Position numbers and translations under genes: made by a program. From Trichosphaerium sp. ATCC 40318 (Eukaryota > Discosea > Flabellinia > Trichosidae): a stretch of DNA of 64,000 nt. The notes under the pieces were generated by a model. It was not told the origin of the DNA. It made no database searches and saw only the letters and a list, made by a program, of their open reading frames with translations. The DNA lies in assembly GCA_038496445.1 (NCBI GenBank), contig JALMLS010000310.1, forward strand, positions 186,001-250,000, in the 5' to 3' direction. Shown here in pieces: positions 10,831 to 23,029 of the stretch; position 1 is the stretch's first letter; each line of letters begins with the position of its first letter.

Positions 10831-12137
10831 AGACTGCGAGATGATCTTTTGGGAGGAAAGAAATGTCGCATCTTAAACCACTACGCCAAAAGCGTATTAA
10901 CACTACACCGCTATCGGAATGAGGAATATCTTTATACGACACAAATACGTATGTACCTGAGCAATGCCCCGAACGCAAAGCGAATATTTGGGTTTGTTTA
11001 CAAGTTGATAGGAACAGCAAAGATGTACATACAAACGTTTTGGGTCAGTACCGCACGTGGCTTCTGCTTGCAAATTCTGTTGTTGTACTTGCTAGTACTA
11101 ATAAACATCTCAAAGATGGCACGATTGGAAGGTCAGCATCGCAATGAGATGCATGTGTCCTCTAATTTGTGGCTTGCAAGAGACGGAGTTCAAACTATCT
11201 AAACTCTTGTTCTACCTGGATATACGTATAGCTACAGTCTAAAGTACCAACTGAAGAGCAAAAGACTGTTACTTCGCGCTAGTTTTGAACTTGGGCAATA
11301 TTGAATCTAGTATCTGTAGAGCATTACGGCCAGGAGGTTTAATTTAAGATTCCAGTTCCGTAACAATGTTAATAATTTGCGAAAAGAGTTTGTATTGTTT
11401 CACACAACAGGTTCCAAACGACATTGACACTGCTCACCACTTTATTGTGGTCTCATTGTAGATATTTATAGATATGTTTCGTACAATGACTAGCCAATAG
11501 CAGTTAGCTAACCTACTTGTAAGTGACTTTATGAATGTTAGCACAAAAGCAAGTTAGAACTACCAGTTTCAACAATTACAGTGCACAAGTGTTCAGTTTA
11601 CAATCAATGATTGCTGAGTTTTGAGACGTACACAAACAAAGTTTCATGTGAGGCAATAGATCCTCTCAGTTTAAATGGTTTATTACTAGAATTAGGAGCT
11701 AATTGTCTATTGTTCGAATTGGTTGAGAAGAAAATGAGCCACGAAAAAACTCGTAGTTCAAATTCAATTCTTTCCTTATTGATTACCCACCCAATATCTG
11801 AGTACCATTCAATAGATGCTGTTTTGGGTTGTACACATTTTTTTAAAATTGTTCTGAGATCTAAAAAAATCACGTGAACACAGTTTTTGAGTGGTTGAGA
11901 AAAAACTTCTCTGAATTTCAAAAATATGAGGTTGGTTTGAAACAAATGTAGCCACCGTCTCTAAAATGAAAAGGAAAAACAAAGCATTTCAACATCGAAC
12001 AAAAATTCTTTGAGGACTTTCTATCCACAAGAAAAAAATGAAAACAACGAAATCTCACAACAATTTATATGACATCACATCGACATGAAAATCTCGCAAA
12101 AAACGCACAATTAAGCATAAATTTCTCACCAAACAAC

Positions 12138-12893
12138 ATGAAACAACAACTCATCATTTCTCTATCCCTTATCTCCCTCGCGTTTGCAGTTGTAACTTAC
12201 ACGCCACTTGCAATAGCTTCAACTGAAACATGTCAAGGATGTCGCAAAGACATGCATGCAGGACGCTTTGTTAACTGCGATGGCTCATTTGCAGGCTCAA
12301 CAGTTACTCATTGTAACTCGGTAGGAGGCCCTGGAGAATGTAGCTTCCCTAGAGATACGTCAGTAACAAAACAAGAATGCGAGCAACTGTGCACTGCCGA
12401 TATAAGATGTAACTTCTTTACAAGTTACCAGGATTCCATCTGTAACTTATTCATGATGAATCAGTGTAACTTGATCAACGGAGGTGCTTCAGGAGATACC
12501 CTCGAGAAAGAACACCTTACAATGGATACGTTTATCATGACTGAAACCGGCACTGGAACGCATGATAAAACAGATGGTCAAATTCGATACAGATATGTGT
12601 ACACCGATACAACAACATCACCTTGGAGTGCTAACGTTGACGACACAAATATTGATGACTTTCAAAGTGGTGCTATCGACCATTTCTTCATGGCAGCCCC
12701 TATCAAAGACCCTTCGAAATCTCTCACTGGCCTTGAAGTCAAGAATTTCAGCAACGATGGATGGAGATTTACCAGATTCTATGTTTTCAACAGTTTTCAC
12801 TTTTGCTTCAACGGTGACGCTTTAATTGACGGTGACGGTGCCAATGATCATGTAATTCTCCCAAACAACGGAGATTGTAGCTGTACTGCTTGA
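12138..12893 (+). CDS. Secreted PAN-PLAT protein, copy 1
   Basis: This is an intronless ORF of 251 codons from ATG 12138, which starts a good signal peptide (MKQQLIISLSLISLAFAVV). An ATG 69 bp upstream is in frame but would bury the signal peptide. Residues about 60-115 (FPRDTSVTKQECEQLC ... CNFFTSYQDSICNLF) look like a PAN/Apple domain with its paired cysteines. Residues about 130-230 resemble a PLAT/LH2 beta-sandwich: TETGTGTHDKTDGQIRY, then a GAIDHFF strand, SLTGLEVKNF and NDGWRFTRFYVF. The end NNGDCSCTA is cysteine-rich. Both domains bind carbohydrate, protein or lipid at surfaces in other families. It differs from copies 2 and 3 by about three and five residues. All three lack introns while neighbours are intron-rich. 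Confidence 0.85.
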   Translation: MKQQLIISLSLISLAFAVVTYTPLAIASTETCQGCRKDMHAGRFVNCDGSFAGSTVTHCNSVGGPGECSFPRDTSVTKQECEQLCTADIRCNFFTSYQDSICNLFMMNQCNLINGGASGDTLEKEHLTMDTFIMTETGTGTHDKTDGQIRYRYVYTDTTTSPWSANVDDTNIDDFQSGAIDHFFMAAPIKDPSKSLTGLEVKNFSNDGWRFTRFYVFNSFHFCFNGDALIDGDGANDHVILPNNGDCSCTA

Positions 12894-12960
12894 ACAGAAA
12901 TAAACGAATTTATTTCCCTTTAGTTAATGTACCTTTTATCTTATTGTTTTCTAATGTGTA

Positions 12961-14369
<1,409 letters not shown>

Positions 14370-14729
14370 AACGGCTGTATCATTTGTTTGAGTAGTTGTG
14401 GAATTGTAATTAAATAGTGGTTGTACAACGCCTCTTTTGGCGCTTCTGAAATACAACTATGCAAAAGACGCTCGTAAGTGCGCGAAATTAACCTCATTAC
14501 GTTGTTGTTGAGTCAAACAGCAAAGAAAGTTGACAGAAAGTGCCAGCTGAGAAAAAACGTGTAAAGGCATTTCCCTTCGTCTTGTGCAAAGAGTTCGCCT
14601 GAGCGGCTTTAAATTACGCTTGGGTTGCTCTTTGGCGGTTGTTAAAGTCAGTCAAAGAGGGTCTGTTTGCGTTTGATACATTTATATTTCTCGCAATCAC
14701 CTAGAGTACCTGGTTGTCATTGATATATC
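14370..14729. other. Spacer between DPM1 and NOP56
   Basis: No gene is seen. This is where the NOP56 promoter and 5' leader must lie, since its coding starts with a one-codon exon at 14730. Confidence 0.5.
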
Positions 14730-16906
14730 ATGGTTAGTGAATACTTCGTCTTTTTCGCTATACATTCTCACACTACGCCAAGGTGTTTTATCTACTATTT
14801 GAGTCCGCTGCAGGTTACGCACTATTCCTAAAGGAAGAAGAAGAGAAGATTGGAACCAATGTTGGTGAAGTACAAAAGGCCAGAGCTGATTACAGCAAGT
14901 TCAAGAAAATGGTAAAATTACACGCTTTCGTTGCATTTCAGAGCCAACCTGAGTCCCTTGATAATATAAACGACGTTTCTGAAGGTACTACATTTTTTCA
15001 TCTTTGATGGCAAGAAATTTGGTGGAACCTTCGCGAACTAGTCTCCAACGCATTTATAGGCGTCTGTCCACAGAAATTACAAGATTTTATCGAAATGAAC
15101 GCTGAAAAAGGCTCTACTATTGGCGTCATGGAGGAGAAGCTTGGTGGTGCTATTCAAAGCGTATGTCTTCCAGAAAAACTTTGTGACATTGTATTTTGCC
15201 GTGTAAACGCTAAATCCGCTTAGAAAGTATCCAAAGTAAAAATCACAGCCGGAAAACAAATTTTCGAGATGATTCGTTGGGTTCGCCATCATTTCTCAAA
15301 ATACTTGAAAGAGTTCGACCAAGAAGAGGTTAACACTGTACGTAAAAAACCATACCGCAAAAACGAGACGACTTGTAGTTCGCTGTGAACGTTTTTTTTC
15401 CTTTTTCAAATTAAAAACGACTAAAACGTTTCTTTAGGAGGGTATTACATCATCACAACGTGGTCTAGGTCACGCATACTCCCGTGCTAAAGTAAAGTTC
15501 AACGTAAACAAAAATGACACCATGATCATCCAAGCTATCGCTTTAATTGATCAACTTGATAAAGATATTAACACTTTTGCTATGCGCGTCAGGTACATAA
15601 TATTTCTTCTTGACATTTTTAATTTTGAAGCGAGATTTTCCTTTCGCTGCGAAAACTCGTTAATTTTTAAGGTTTGTCTTTTCTCGTCGAATTCGTTGTT
15701 TTCGTTTTTTGTACTTATTGGTTGCGCGTAGAGAATGGTATTCATGGCATTTCCCAGAACTTGTCAGAATTGTACCTGATATTATCAACTACGCACGCGT
15801 TGCCAAGACAATCAAAGGAAGACCACAATTTTTGGAGAATGTCGATGAATTGCGTTCATCCCTTGAAGAACTCACAAACGAAGAAACAACTGATAAAATT
15901 GTTGCCGCTATGCGTTCATCAATGGGTGCGTACCTCCTTCTAGAAACCTTTGCTAGCGTTTGCGCGCCTTTGCGCAACAAATTTCATTACGTAGACGGCT
16001 TTTTTTTTTTGGTGTTTTTTTCTGACGTTCTGGTAGGTACTGATGTAAGTCCTGTTGATATGATCAACATTTCAAGATTTTGCGACAAAGTCGTATCCTT
16101 GGCTGATTACAGAACTTCTCTTCAATTGTACTTGAAGAATCGCATCCACAAGATTGCCCCAAACACAGCTACTCTCATGGGTGACTTGATTGGCGCCAGA
16201 CTTATCTCCCACGCTGGTACGTCCTTAACACTTGTCTATATCCCTTCTTCCTACTCACTTATCCGCTTAGGTTCCCTTACCAGTCTTGCAAAGCTCCCTG
16301 CATCTACTCTACAGATTTTGGGTGCTGAAAAAGCGCTTTTCAGAGCATTGAAGACCCGTGGTAACACACCAAAATACGGACTTATCTTCAACTCTCCATT
16401 CATACAAAAAGCACGTAAAAAGGATCGTGGTCGCATTGCCCGTGTCCTCGCCAACAAAGCTTCAATGGCATGTCGTATTGACGCATTTTCTGGTACGTAA
16501 ACATAAAATTCTACCTCCTTTTCCCTTTTCTGTTTAAATACGAACAATTGTGTTAACAACTTCTCTAGATGTTCCTACAAACGAATATGGTACAAAATTC
16601 CACGAGCAAGTCGAAGAACGCCTTGAATTTTACAAATCCGGCACAACACCACAAAAGAACCTTGACGCTATGCGTGAGGTTAATGCAGCTGTAAGTAAAT
16701 CAGCTGGAGCCGCTGGAGCTGCTGGAGATGCAATGGAAGTCGATGAATCTCCTAAAAAGAAAAAGTCCAAAAAACGTAAGTCTGAGGACGCTGATGATGA
16801 AGAGGAACAACCTAAGAAGCGAAGAAAGAGCTCTAGCAAAAAAGATAAAGATAAGTCAGATAAGAAGAAGAGGAGGAAGAGCAAGAGCAAAAAAGATAAA
16901 AAGTAA
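14730..16906 (+). CDS. NOP56: Nucleolar box C/D snoRNP protein Nop56
   Basis: Nop56 is a core scaffold of box C/D snoRNPs that guide rRNA 2'-O-methylation in the nucleolus. Exon 1 holds only the ATG (14730-14732); exon 2 begins at 14783, giving [16 protein letters not shown]. Further conserved blocks: [49 protein letters not shown], the Nop domain [33 protein letters not shown], and [20 protein letters not shown]. The protein then has [12 protein letters not shown] and a Lys-rich tail ([18 protein letters not shown] ... KSKKDKK) as in other Nop56/58 proteins. A 30-bp intron near 14991 is among the shortest in the window. The YLLFESA start and the tail favour Nop56 over Nop58. Confidence 0.95.
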
Positions 16907-17775
16907 ACGGTAGAACAACATCGTTTTCTTATTTTTTTCTTAACAACCCCCTTCATTGCGAGAAAAAAGCAAGAGCTCCCCAAAAAAGTTAGGGTTGGAC
17001 GCGCTTCTTTTTTTTTGTAAACCAAACGTGCTTGTCTTCGCACGTGAAGTTACCACGGATTGATGATCTATGTTTTTTTTGTAATTCGTGTAATTTCAAT
17101 AAATGAATGACACTTTTGTAATAGCAAGGTTAGATTTTGTTTTATTGACCACTTGTTGTGTATCCAGATATTTGAGTGGTTGCTGCTAATCCAGTTTGAT
17201 CAATCATCTTGGTATTGATCTATGTTTTGTTACATTGCCATAATTTTTACACAAATCACTGTTGCTCAATCGAGGTATGAATGGTCTAGTGCGCTCCTAA
17301 ATATGTGTCAAAGTACATTCCGACACTGTCATTTTGATTGGTAGCAGCATTTGTTTCGATTATTACTTTTGTTCTAAGAATGCAGCGACGTAAACCTAAG
17401 ATTTGACAAACACCAGATAACGCGCACGTGTTTTTTGTTTCAAAACGGAAAAAAAAAAGCCACCTATCGTAGTTTGGCACTGTTTAGGAGCGCAGTAGAC
17501 CATTCATAGCTTGGAGTAACAACGATTTGTTTTGAAAATTACGTGCAAATGGTTTCGCGTTTCTCACCTATTGTTATTTACCGTTTCGCCACACTGTGAT
17601 GTACCTTGACGCGTTATGACTACGTCAGCGCTACTTAATAAACAGTTCTATAAACCTATCTACGACGTACCTTACACACTAGGGACGCGGAACCTAAACG
17701 GTAGTATTATTGGCTTTTTTATTGGCTCAATCGGTCCGTAAAAACACAAAATCTAAATTAAGTAATTGATATCTA
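16907..17775. other. Intergenic region with a MITE
   Basis: No protein gene is seen between NOP56 and the MORN-like gene. An AATAAA at about 17099 could serve NOP56 polyadenylation. The middle holds the inverted-repeat element listed separately. Confidence 0.6.
17278..17506. mobile_element. MITE with inverted ends and TA target duplication
   Basis: The left end TGAATGGTCTAGTGCGCTCC and the right end (reverse complement TGAATGGTCTACTGCGCTCC) match at 19 of 20 bases, with weaker pairing for about 20 bases more. The dinucleotide TA flanks each end (17276-17277 and 17507-17508). The element is about 229 bp with no coding capacity. This is the form of a Tc1/mariner-type nonautonomous element. Confidence 0.75.
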
Positions 17776-18439
17776 ATGGCGATACAACAACATGTAAGCG
17801 AAAGAGCTCACAAACTTGCACTGCTAACAACAAAATTAGCAAACAACAGATAATTATGGATTATTACGCCTTCCTTTGGAGCTACAGCTAGATATTATAG
17901 ACTTAGACTTTGAGGTCTTTGTAAAATGGCCATTATTATCAAAGAGAACGGCAACCACAACGAGATTTGACTACAATTTCGAAAAACATGGAAAATGGAT
18001 AAAAACGAAAAAACTGTGTTCTTACCCTGATATCTACTTATCTACTCCATCACTTATTCTACACATGAAACATGGTAAACGTCATGGAGACTATAAATGG
18101 TTTTATTACAGTGGTAGAATGCGCGTACACCGTAATTATCTCAATGGTGTCTTTGATGGTCTTTACAAACGTTGGCGTGATTCTGGTGTGTTAATAGAGC
18201 AATGTTATTACACAAATGGTAAAAGGGATGGTGAATATAAGCGTTGGAATGAGAACTCTAATATTTGTCAACACTATTGCTACAGCAACGGTAGACGACA
18301 TGGAGAATCAAAGGAGTGGTACTACAATGGCCAATTGAAGATGAAGTGTAATTACTTCCATGGTGTTAAGGACGGAGAGTACCAAACATGGTATAAGAAC
18401 GGTGCCTTGAAGGCCTCTCAGGTCTACAAGGCTAAGTAA
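17776..18439 (+). CDS. YwqK/MORN-type repeat protein
   Basis: A short first exon (MAIQQH, 17776-17793) joins at 17888 in frame to LDIIDLDFEVFVKWPLL. The ORF alone has no ATG in the main exon, so the intron is needed. From residue about 55 there are five or six 22- to 24-residue units of the form GKRHGEYKxWYxNGxLxxxxxYxNG, for example GRRHGESKEWYYNGQLKMKC and GVKDGEYQTWYKNGALKASQ. These are MORN variants of the bacterial YwqK antitoxin-like type, also common in large DNA viruses and their hosts. The N-terminal 50 residues could be a degenerate F-box, but this is weak. Function unknown; probably cytosolic. Confidence 0.75.
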
Positions 18440-18575
18440 CAAGTAGCTGTCAAAGCCAATCAAGCTATTCAAGTTAACAGAATAGAACATCATGTACAAT
18501 GTATGCAATTTAATAAAAACATCAACGCTTGTTATTTAAAAGACAGTACTGTTTATTTCACTAGACCACATTTTT

Positions 18576-19953
18576 TCACAGCATGGTACCAGCTAGTGTT
18601 TTTTTCCTCACTGCCCAGCTGTATGGATAAATGCGTCTGCGCCATGATGGTATGATTAGCGTTAACAACAATATTACTATCACAAATAAAACAACCAGAA
18701 CAACAACTACCACTACAGGTATTATTGGAAAACCGGTACCACCTGATTCTTCTGAACATGATGACGAGAATAAAATATTTAACATTCCACGTGTATCTAT
18801 AAATAGTCAGAAAACCACGTGGCACATAAACTTGTGTTATTATCCGTTAATGACGTACCTTGTTGAAAGCATACCTTTCTCGTATCTGAGAGTGTGATGT
18901 TTTCTTTGGCAATCACACAATCGTCGCTGAAAGTAATGAATGTCAATGAACCAACTTCCTTTTAGAGTGTTTTAAATTAGTGCCATTAACAAATAAGGAA
19001 ATGCCTTACTTTTAAACTGGTAGTATCAATAACTACATTCTTACTAAAAATAGGACATCCCGTTAATGTTATTGAAGAGTTTGAATCAGCTAGTACAAGG
19101 ATAGTATCCTCCAAAAACACAACATCACCTACACTCCTTTAGATGGTACAGAAGTTATCGTTAAGACCTTGTGCTACAGTTGTTCCGGAAACAACAAAAA
19201 CGCCACCAATGACTACAGCATCAGTTTTTGGAGGAACTATTGGAGAAGAGCAACCTTGACAACCAGGAGTGTTTGTGGGGTTTTCTGTGGTCATGGGTAC
19301 AGTTGTTGGAGTATCAGTAGGTGCGATTGACGTCGGTAAAATAGGTATATCAACACATACAACTTGGAACGGACCTGCCACGGCATTTTCACAACCAACG
19401 TCATTGAAGCCTAATTATACAATCAGCCATTTGTAGTAATAATGAAGTACCATCGCTGCGCATAATGAGGCATCTCTCTTGATTTTGTTGCTTGGTAAAG
19501 CTAGGTTCTGGGTTGGAAAAGTACTTCTCCAGGAGCTTTTGTGTATTATTTTGAACGGAATAGAACAAGTCGGTTTCAAAAAACGATGTTCCACTTCTCT
19601 GCCATTTAAATGAGGATAGCATATATTTGCAAGGCTCACAATCTCTACCAAGTCTTCTACAATTTCCGCAAAAATCAAATGTTATGTCTAAGCTGACGTT
19701 GCGACGCGCATTAATCCACACGTGGCCAATTGTATCACCTGTTGTCATGTTACGTATTGTATCGAAGTCGTTTTCATTTAGTATCTCAGGTAGCATTGAT
19801 GAACTAACAGAATTTTAGCGAGACTACGGAATACGATATCACGTGCTTGTTGGCGCACTGTCTAGTGGCGTTGCTGAAAGATTTGGCTAATTGGCCCGCA
19901 GTACAGCCTGCGTATACTAGCACAATACATAGAAACAATATCACGTGACTCAT
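18576..19953 (-). CDS. C-type lectin-like type I membrane receptor (A)
   Basis: The start at 19953 gives a signal peptide (MSHVILFLCIVLVYAGCTAG). A C-type lectin-like domain follows: HVWINAR, a CxxC-containing loop, MLSSFKWQRSGTSFFETDLF, then FNDVGCENAVAGPFQVVCVD, with the WND-like and terminal cysteines. The Ca-site residues EPN/WND are altered (PEPSFTKQQ, FND), so sugar binding is uncertain. A Thr/Pro stalk (PTSIAPTDTPTTVPMTTENP) and a further beta-rich ectodomain follow. A transmembrane helix (IIPVVVVVVLVVLFVIVILL) with a basic tail RRR ends it. Stop is at 18576. A 31-bp intron near 19808-19838 joins signal peptide and lectin domain. It is a paralogue of the gene at 47852-49770. Confidence 0.75.
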
Positions 19954-20294
19954 AATTTAATTAACTTCGTTTTTCTTTTTAGATTTAGCTCGGTTTGTTT
20001 GGTTAAATTGTTTAAATAACTGTTTTTCGAGTTTGTAGGAAAGTAGTACAACCTCTGAAACTAGATAGAGTATCTCCGATAGATTCCTGTGTGATTTGTA
20101 AACTCCACAAGTAGAATCTGAAGTCAAAATAAATCAGTCCGTCACAAAAACGTTTTGACCATAAATAGTACCTTCGGCAATAACTTTTTTGTCAGTATTT
20201 TGATCGCTACTGGGAACATATTATAACGATACAAGCATCACTGGTTGTTGCAAACCAAAAGAAACACTTTTTTGAGCAAACGCAGACCTGTATA
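19954..20294. other. Spacer before duplicated segment
   Basis: AT-rich sequence; no gene is seen. It lies upstream of the lectin-like gene and holds its promoter. Confidence 0.5.
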
Positions 20295-22400
20295 TTATTA
20301 CATATTTAAAAGTAAATAGAAAATAATAAGACAAAGGCAAATTAACTAAGGGGAAATAAATTCGTTTATTTCTGTTCAAGCAGTACAGCTACAATCTCCG
20401 TTGTTTGGGAGAATTACATGATCATTGGCACCGTCACCGTCAATTAAAGCGTCACCGTTGAAGCAAAAGTGAAAACTGTTGAAAACATAGAATCTGGTAA
20501 ATCTCCATCCATCGTTGCTGAAATTCTTGACTTCAAGGCCAGTGAGAGATTTCGAAGGGTCTTTGATAGGAGCAGCCATGAAGAAATGATCGATAGCGCC
20601 GCTTTGAAAGTCATCAATATTTGTATCGTCAACGTTAGCACTCCAAGGTGATGTTGTTGTATCGGTGTAGACATATCTGTATCGAATTTGACCGTCTGTT
20701 TTATCATGTGTTCCAGTGCCGGTTTCAGTCATGATAAACGTATCTGTTGTAAGGTGTTCTTTTTTGAGGGTGTCTCCTGAAGCACCTCCGTTGATCAAGT
20801 TACACTGATTCATCATGAATAAGTTACAGATGGAATCCTGGTAACTTGTAAAGAAGTTACATCTTATGTCGGCAGTGCACAGTTGCTCGCATTCTTGTTT
20901 TGTTACTGACGTATCTCTAGGGAAGCTACATTCTCCGGGACCTCCTACCGAGTTACAGTGAGTTACTGTTGAGCCTGCAAATGAGCCATCGCAGTTAACA
21001 AAGCGTCCCGCATGCATGTCTTTGCGACATCCTTGACATGTTTCAGTTGAAGCTGTTGCAAGTGGCGTGTAAGTTACAACTGCAAACGCAAGGGAGATAA
21101 GGGATAGAGAAATGATGAGTTGTTGTTTCATGTTGTTTGGTGAGAAAGTTATGCTTAATTGTGCGTTTTTTGCGAGATTTTCATGTCGATGTGATGTCAT
21201 ATAAATTGTTGTGAGATTTCGTTGTTTTCATTTTTTTCTTGTGGATAGAAAGTACCTCAAATATTTTTGATCGATGTTGAAATGCTTTGTTTTTCCTTTT
21301 CATTTTAGAGACGGTAACTACATTCGTTTCAAACCTCATATTTTTGAAATTCAGAGAAGTTTTTTCTCAACCACTCAAAAACTGTGTTCACGTGATTTTT
21401 TTAGATCTCAGAACAATTTTGCAAAAATGTGTACAACCTAAAACAGCATCTATTGAATGGTACTCAGATATTGGATGGGTAATCAATAAGGAAAGAATTG
21501 CATTTGAACTACAAAGCGTCTACACACTCCGAGTTTTTTCGTGGCTTATTTTCTTCTCAACCAATTCGAACAATAGAAAACCCATGTTACGAAACATCAT
21601 AAAATTGATAGCATCTACTGTCTCACATGAAACTTTGTTGTGTACGTCTCAAAATTCAGCAATCATTGATTGTAAACTGAACACTTGTGCACTGTAATTG
21701 TGTTGAAACTGGTAAACTGGTAGTTCTAACTTGCTTTTGTGCTAGCATTTATAAAGTCACTTCCAAGTAGGTTAGCTAACTGCTATTGGCTAGTCATTGT
21801 ACGGAACATATCTATAAATATCTACAGACAGAAAGAAAGTGGTGAGCAGTGTCAATGTCGTTTGGAACCTGTTGTGTGAAACAATACAAACTCTTTTCGC
21901 AAATTATTAACATTGTTACGGAACTGGAATCTTAAATTAACCTCCTACCCGTAATGCTCTACAGACACTCAGAAAATAGATTCAATATTGTTGAAGTTCA
22001 ACGCTAGCGCGAAGTAACAGTCTTTTGCTCTTCAGTTGGTACTTTAGACTGTAGCTATACGTATATCAAGGTAGAACAAGAGTTTCGATGGTTGACCACC
22101 ATCTGCTTGCAAGCCACAAATTAGAGGACACATGCATCTCATTGTGATGCTGACCTTCCACTCGCGTCATATTTGCGATGTTTACTTGTACTAGCAAGTA
22201 CAACAACAGAATTTGCAAACATAAATCACCACCGGCGCCACCCAAAACATTCGCATGTTTGAACAATGTCTTCACTGTTTTTTAATTCTTTGATATTGTA
22301 ATCAACTTGTATATAAATCCCAAATGCTCACTCATCGTTCAAGATACCATATTTGTTCTCCACAAGATCATCTCACAGTCTCGTTGGTAAATAGAAGCAC
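20295..22400 (-). repeat. Segmental duplication, copy 2 of 3
   Basis: Inverted relative to copy 1 and in the same orientation as copy 3. Noncoding flanks upstream of the PAN-PLAT gene match copy 1 closely. Its left end shares GTATATTATTACATATTTAA with copy 3 (GTATATTATTATGTATTTAA). Confidence 0.85.
20376..21131 (-). CDS. Secreted PAN-PLAT protein, copy 2
   Basis: This copy has the same intronless 251-codon frame as at 12138: signal peptide, PAN/Apple-like cysteine domain, PLAT-like domain and Cys-rich end. It differs from copy 1 at about three positions (Ile to Thr near the signal cleavage site, Glu to Lys and Met to Thr in the linker). There are no stops or frameshifts, so the gene is intact and presumably expressed. 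An upstream in-frame ATG at 21200 is also kept. The neighbours are the lectin-like receptor on its 3' side and the filamin-like gene on its 5' side. Confidence 0.85.
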   Translation of the reverse strand: MKQQLIISLSLISLAFAVVTYTPLATASTETCQGCRKDMHAGRFVNCDGSFAGSTVTHCNSVGGPGECSFPRDTSVTKQECEQLCTADIRCNFFTSYQDSICNLFMMNQCNLINGGASGDTLKKEHLTTDTFIMTETGTGTHDKTDGQIRYRYVYTDTTTSPWSANVDDTNIDDFQSGAIDHFFMAAPIKDPSKSLTGLEVKNFSNDGWRFTRFYVFNSFHFCFNGDALIDGDGANDHVILPNNGDCSCTA

Positions 22401-23029
22401 TAGCCTAAAACAATTGCTGTTTATGTAAATGTAACAATTATTGCTAAGCGCCTCAACACCCTTACTACTCACTTTCGAGCTTTGAAGATATATTATCCAA
22501 ACAGTACTGGCTAGAGCTCTTACTTTTCCTGTTAAAACCGGTTAATAGCGACTTCTTAATGTTAGTGAAATAATGTGCTTGAAAGCGTTCAACAAGAGAA
22601 AACTGTAGCAAAATCGACAATAAAAATGGTTTATCACTTTCCGCAACTTGTAGATTGTTGTTTTTAAAGCGTATGAAAGTAGTTTGGATGTAAAAAAAAA
22701 GAGTTTGTGGCTTACAATGAAGCCAACAACTTTTCCCTTCCCCGAAAATCACAACCGAACCGGTTGCAAACTTGTCACAGCTGGTTAAGTAGATAACCAG
22801 TTTTCTAGGAGCTTTACTGGCTAATGCTATGAACCCTTCATCTGTTACTTCAGTTTGAATAAGCAAGTGGTATGAACGCTTGCCAATGCCTTGATTCTGT
22901 GTTTTCTTGGTAGGCTCCAGCACGTGTCTAGTAGTTCCTTTTTTCTGGCTCGAAATCACATTTTTTCCTGTTTCTTCATTTCAACAAAGCCACTTTACGA
23001 GCACCAGCAGTTTTTTTTTACACCCAAAC
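22401..23029. other. Spacer with LRR relic, upstream of filamin-like gene
   Basis: Apart from the LRR relic no gene is seen. The last 150 bp carry a T-rich tract and a CACGTG at 22921 before the ATG at 23030. Confidence 0.5.
22790..22870 (-). pseudogene. Leucine-rich-repeat relic
   Basis: The minus strand reads TEVTDEGFIALASKAPRKL, one LRR unit of the same TDEG type as the relics in copies 1 and 3. It sits inside a longer ORF without a plausible start or further repeats. Confidence 0.45.

Larger units (their letters stand above)
10690..12960 (+). repeat. Segmental duplication, copy 1 of 3
   Basis: This stretch aligns by eye over its length with the reverse complement of 20295-22400 and 29885-32150. 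All three hold, in the same order, LRR-like relics, about 1.2 kb of noncoding sequence and a PAN-PLAT gene with the same 3' flank (AAATAAACGAATTTATTTCC). Ends are approximate. Confidence 0.85.

Noticed and set aside
10729-11202. A 157-codon plus-strand frame in duplication copy 1.
   Set aside because: It starts with GTG, crosses from LRR relic into noncoding repeat flank, and the other copies do not keep it open.
12562-12825. An 87-codon ORF in another frame inside the PAN-PLAT gene, and a 60-codon antisense ORF, both present in all three copies.
   Set aside because: They persist only because the copies are nearly identical; they have no start context, signal or domain, and their changes look neutral.
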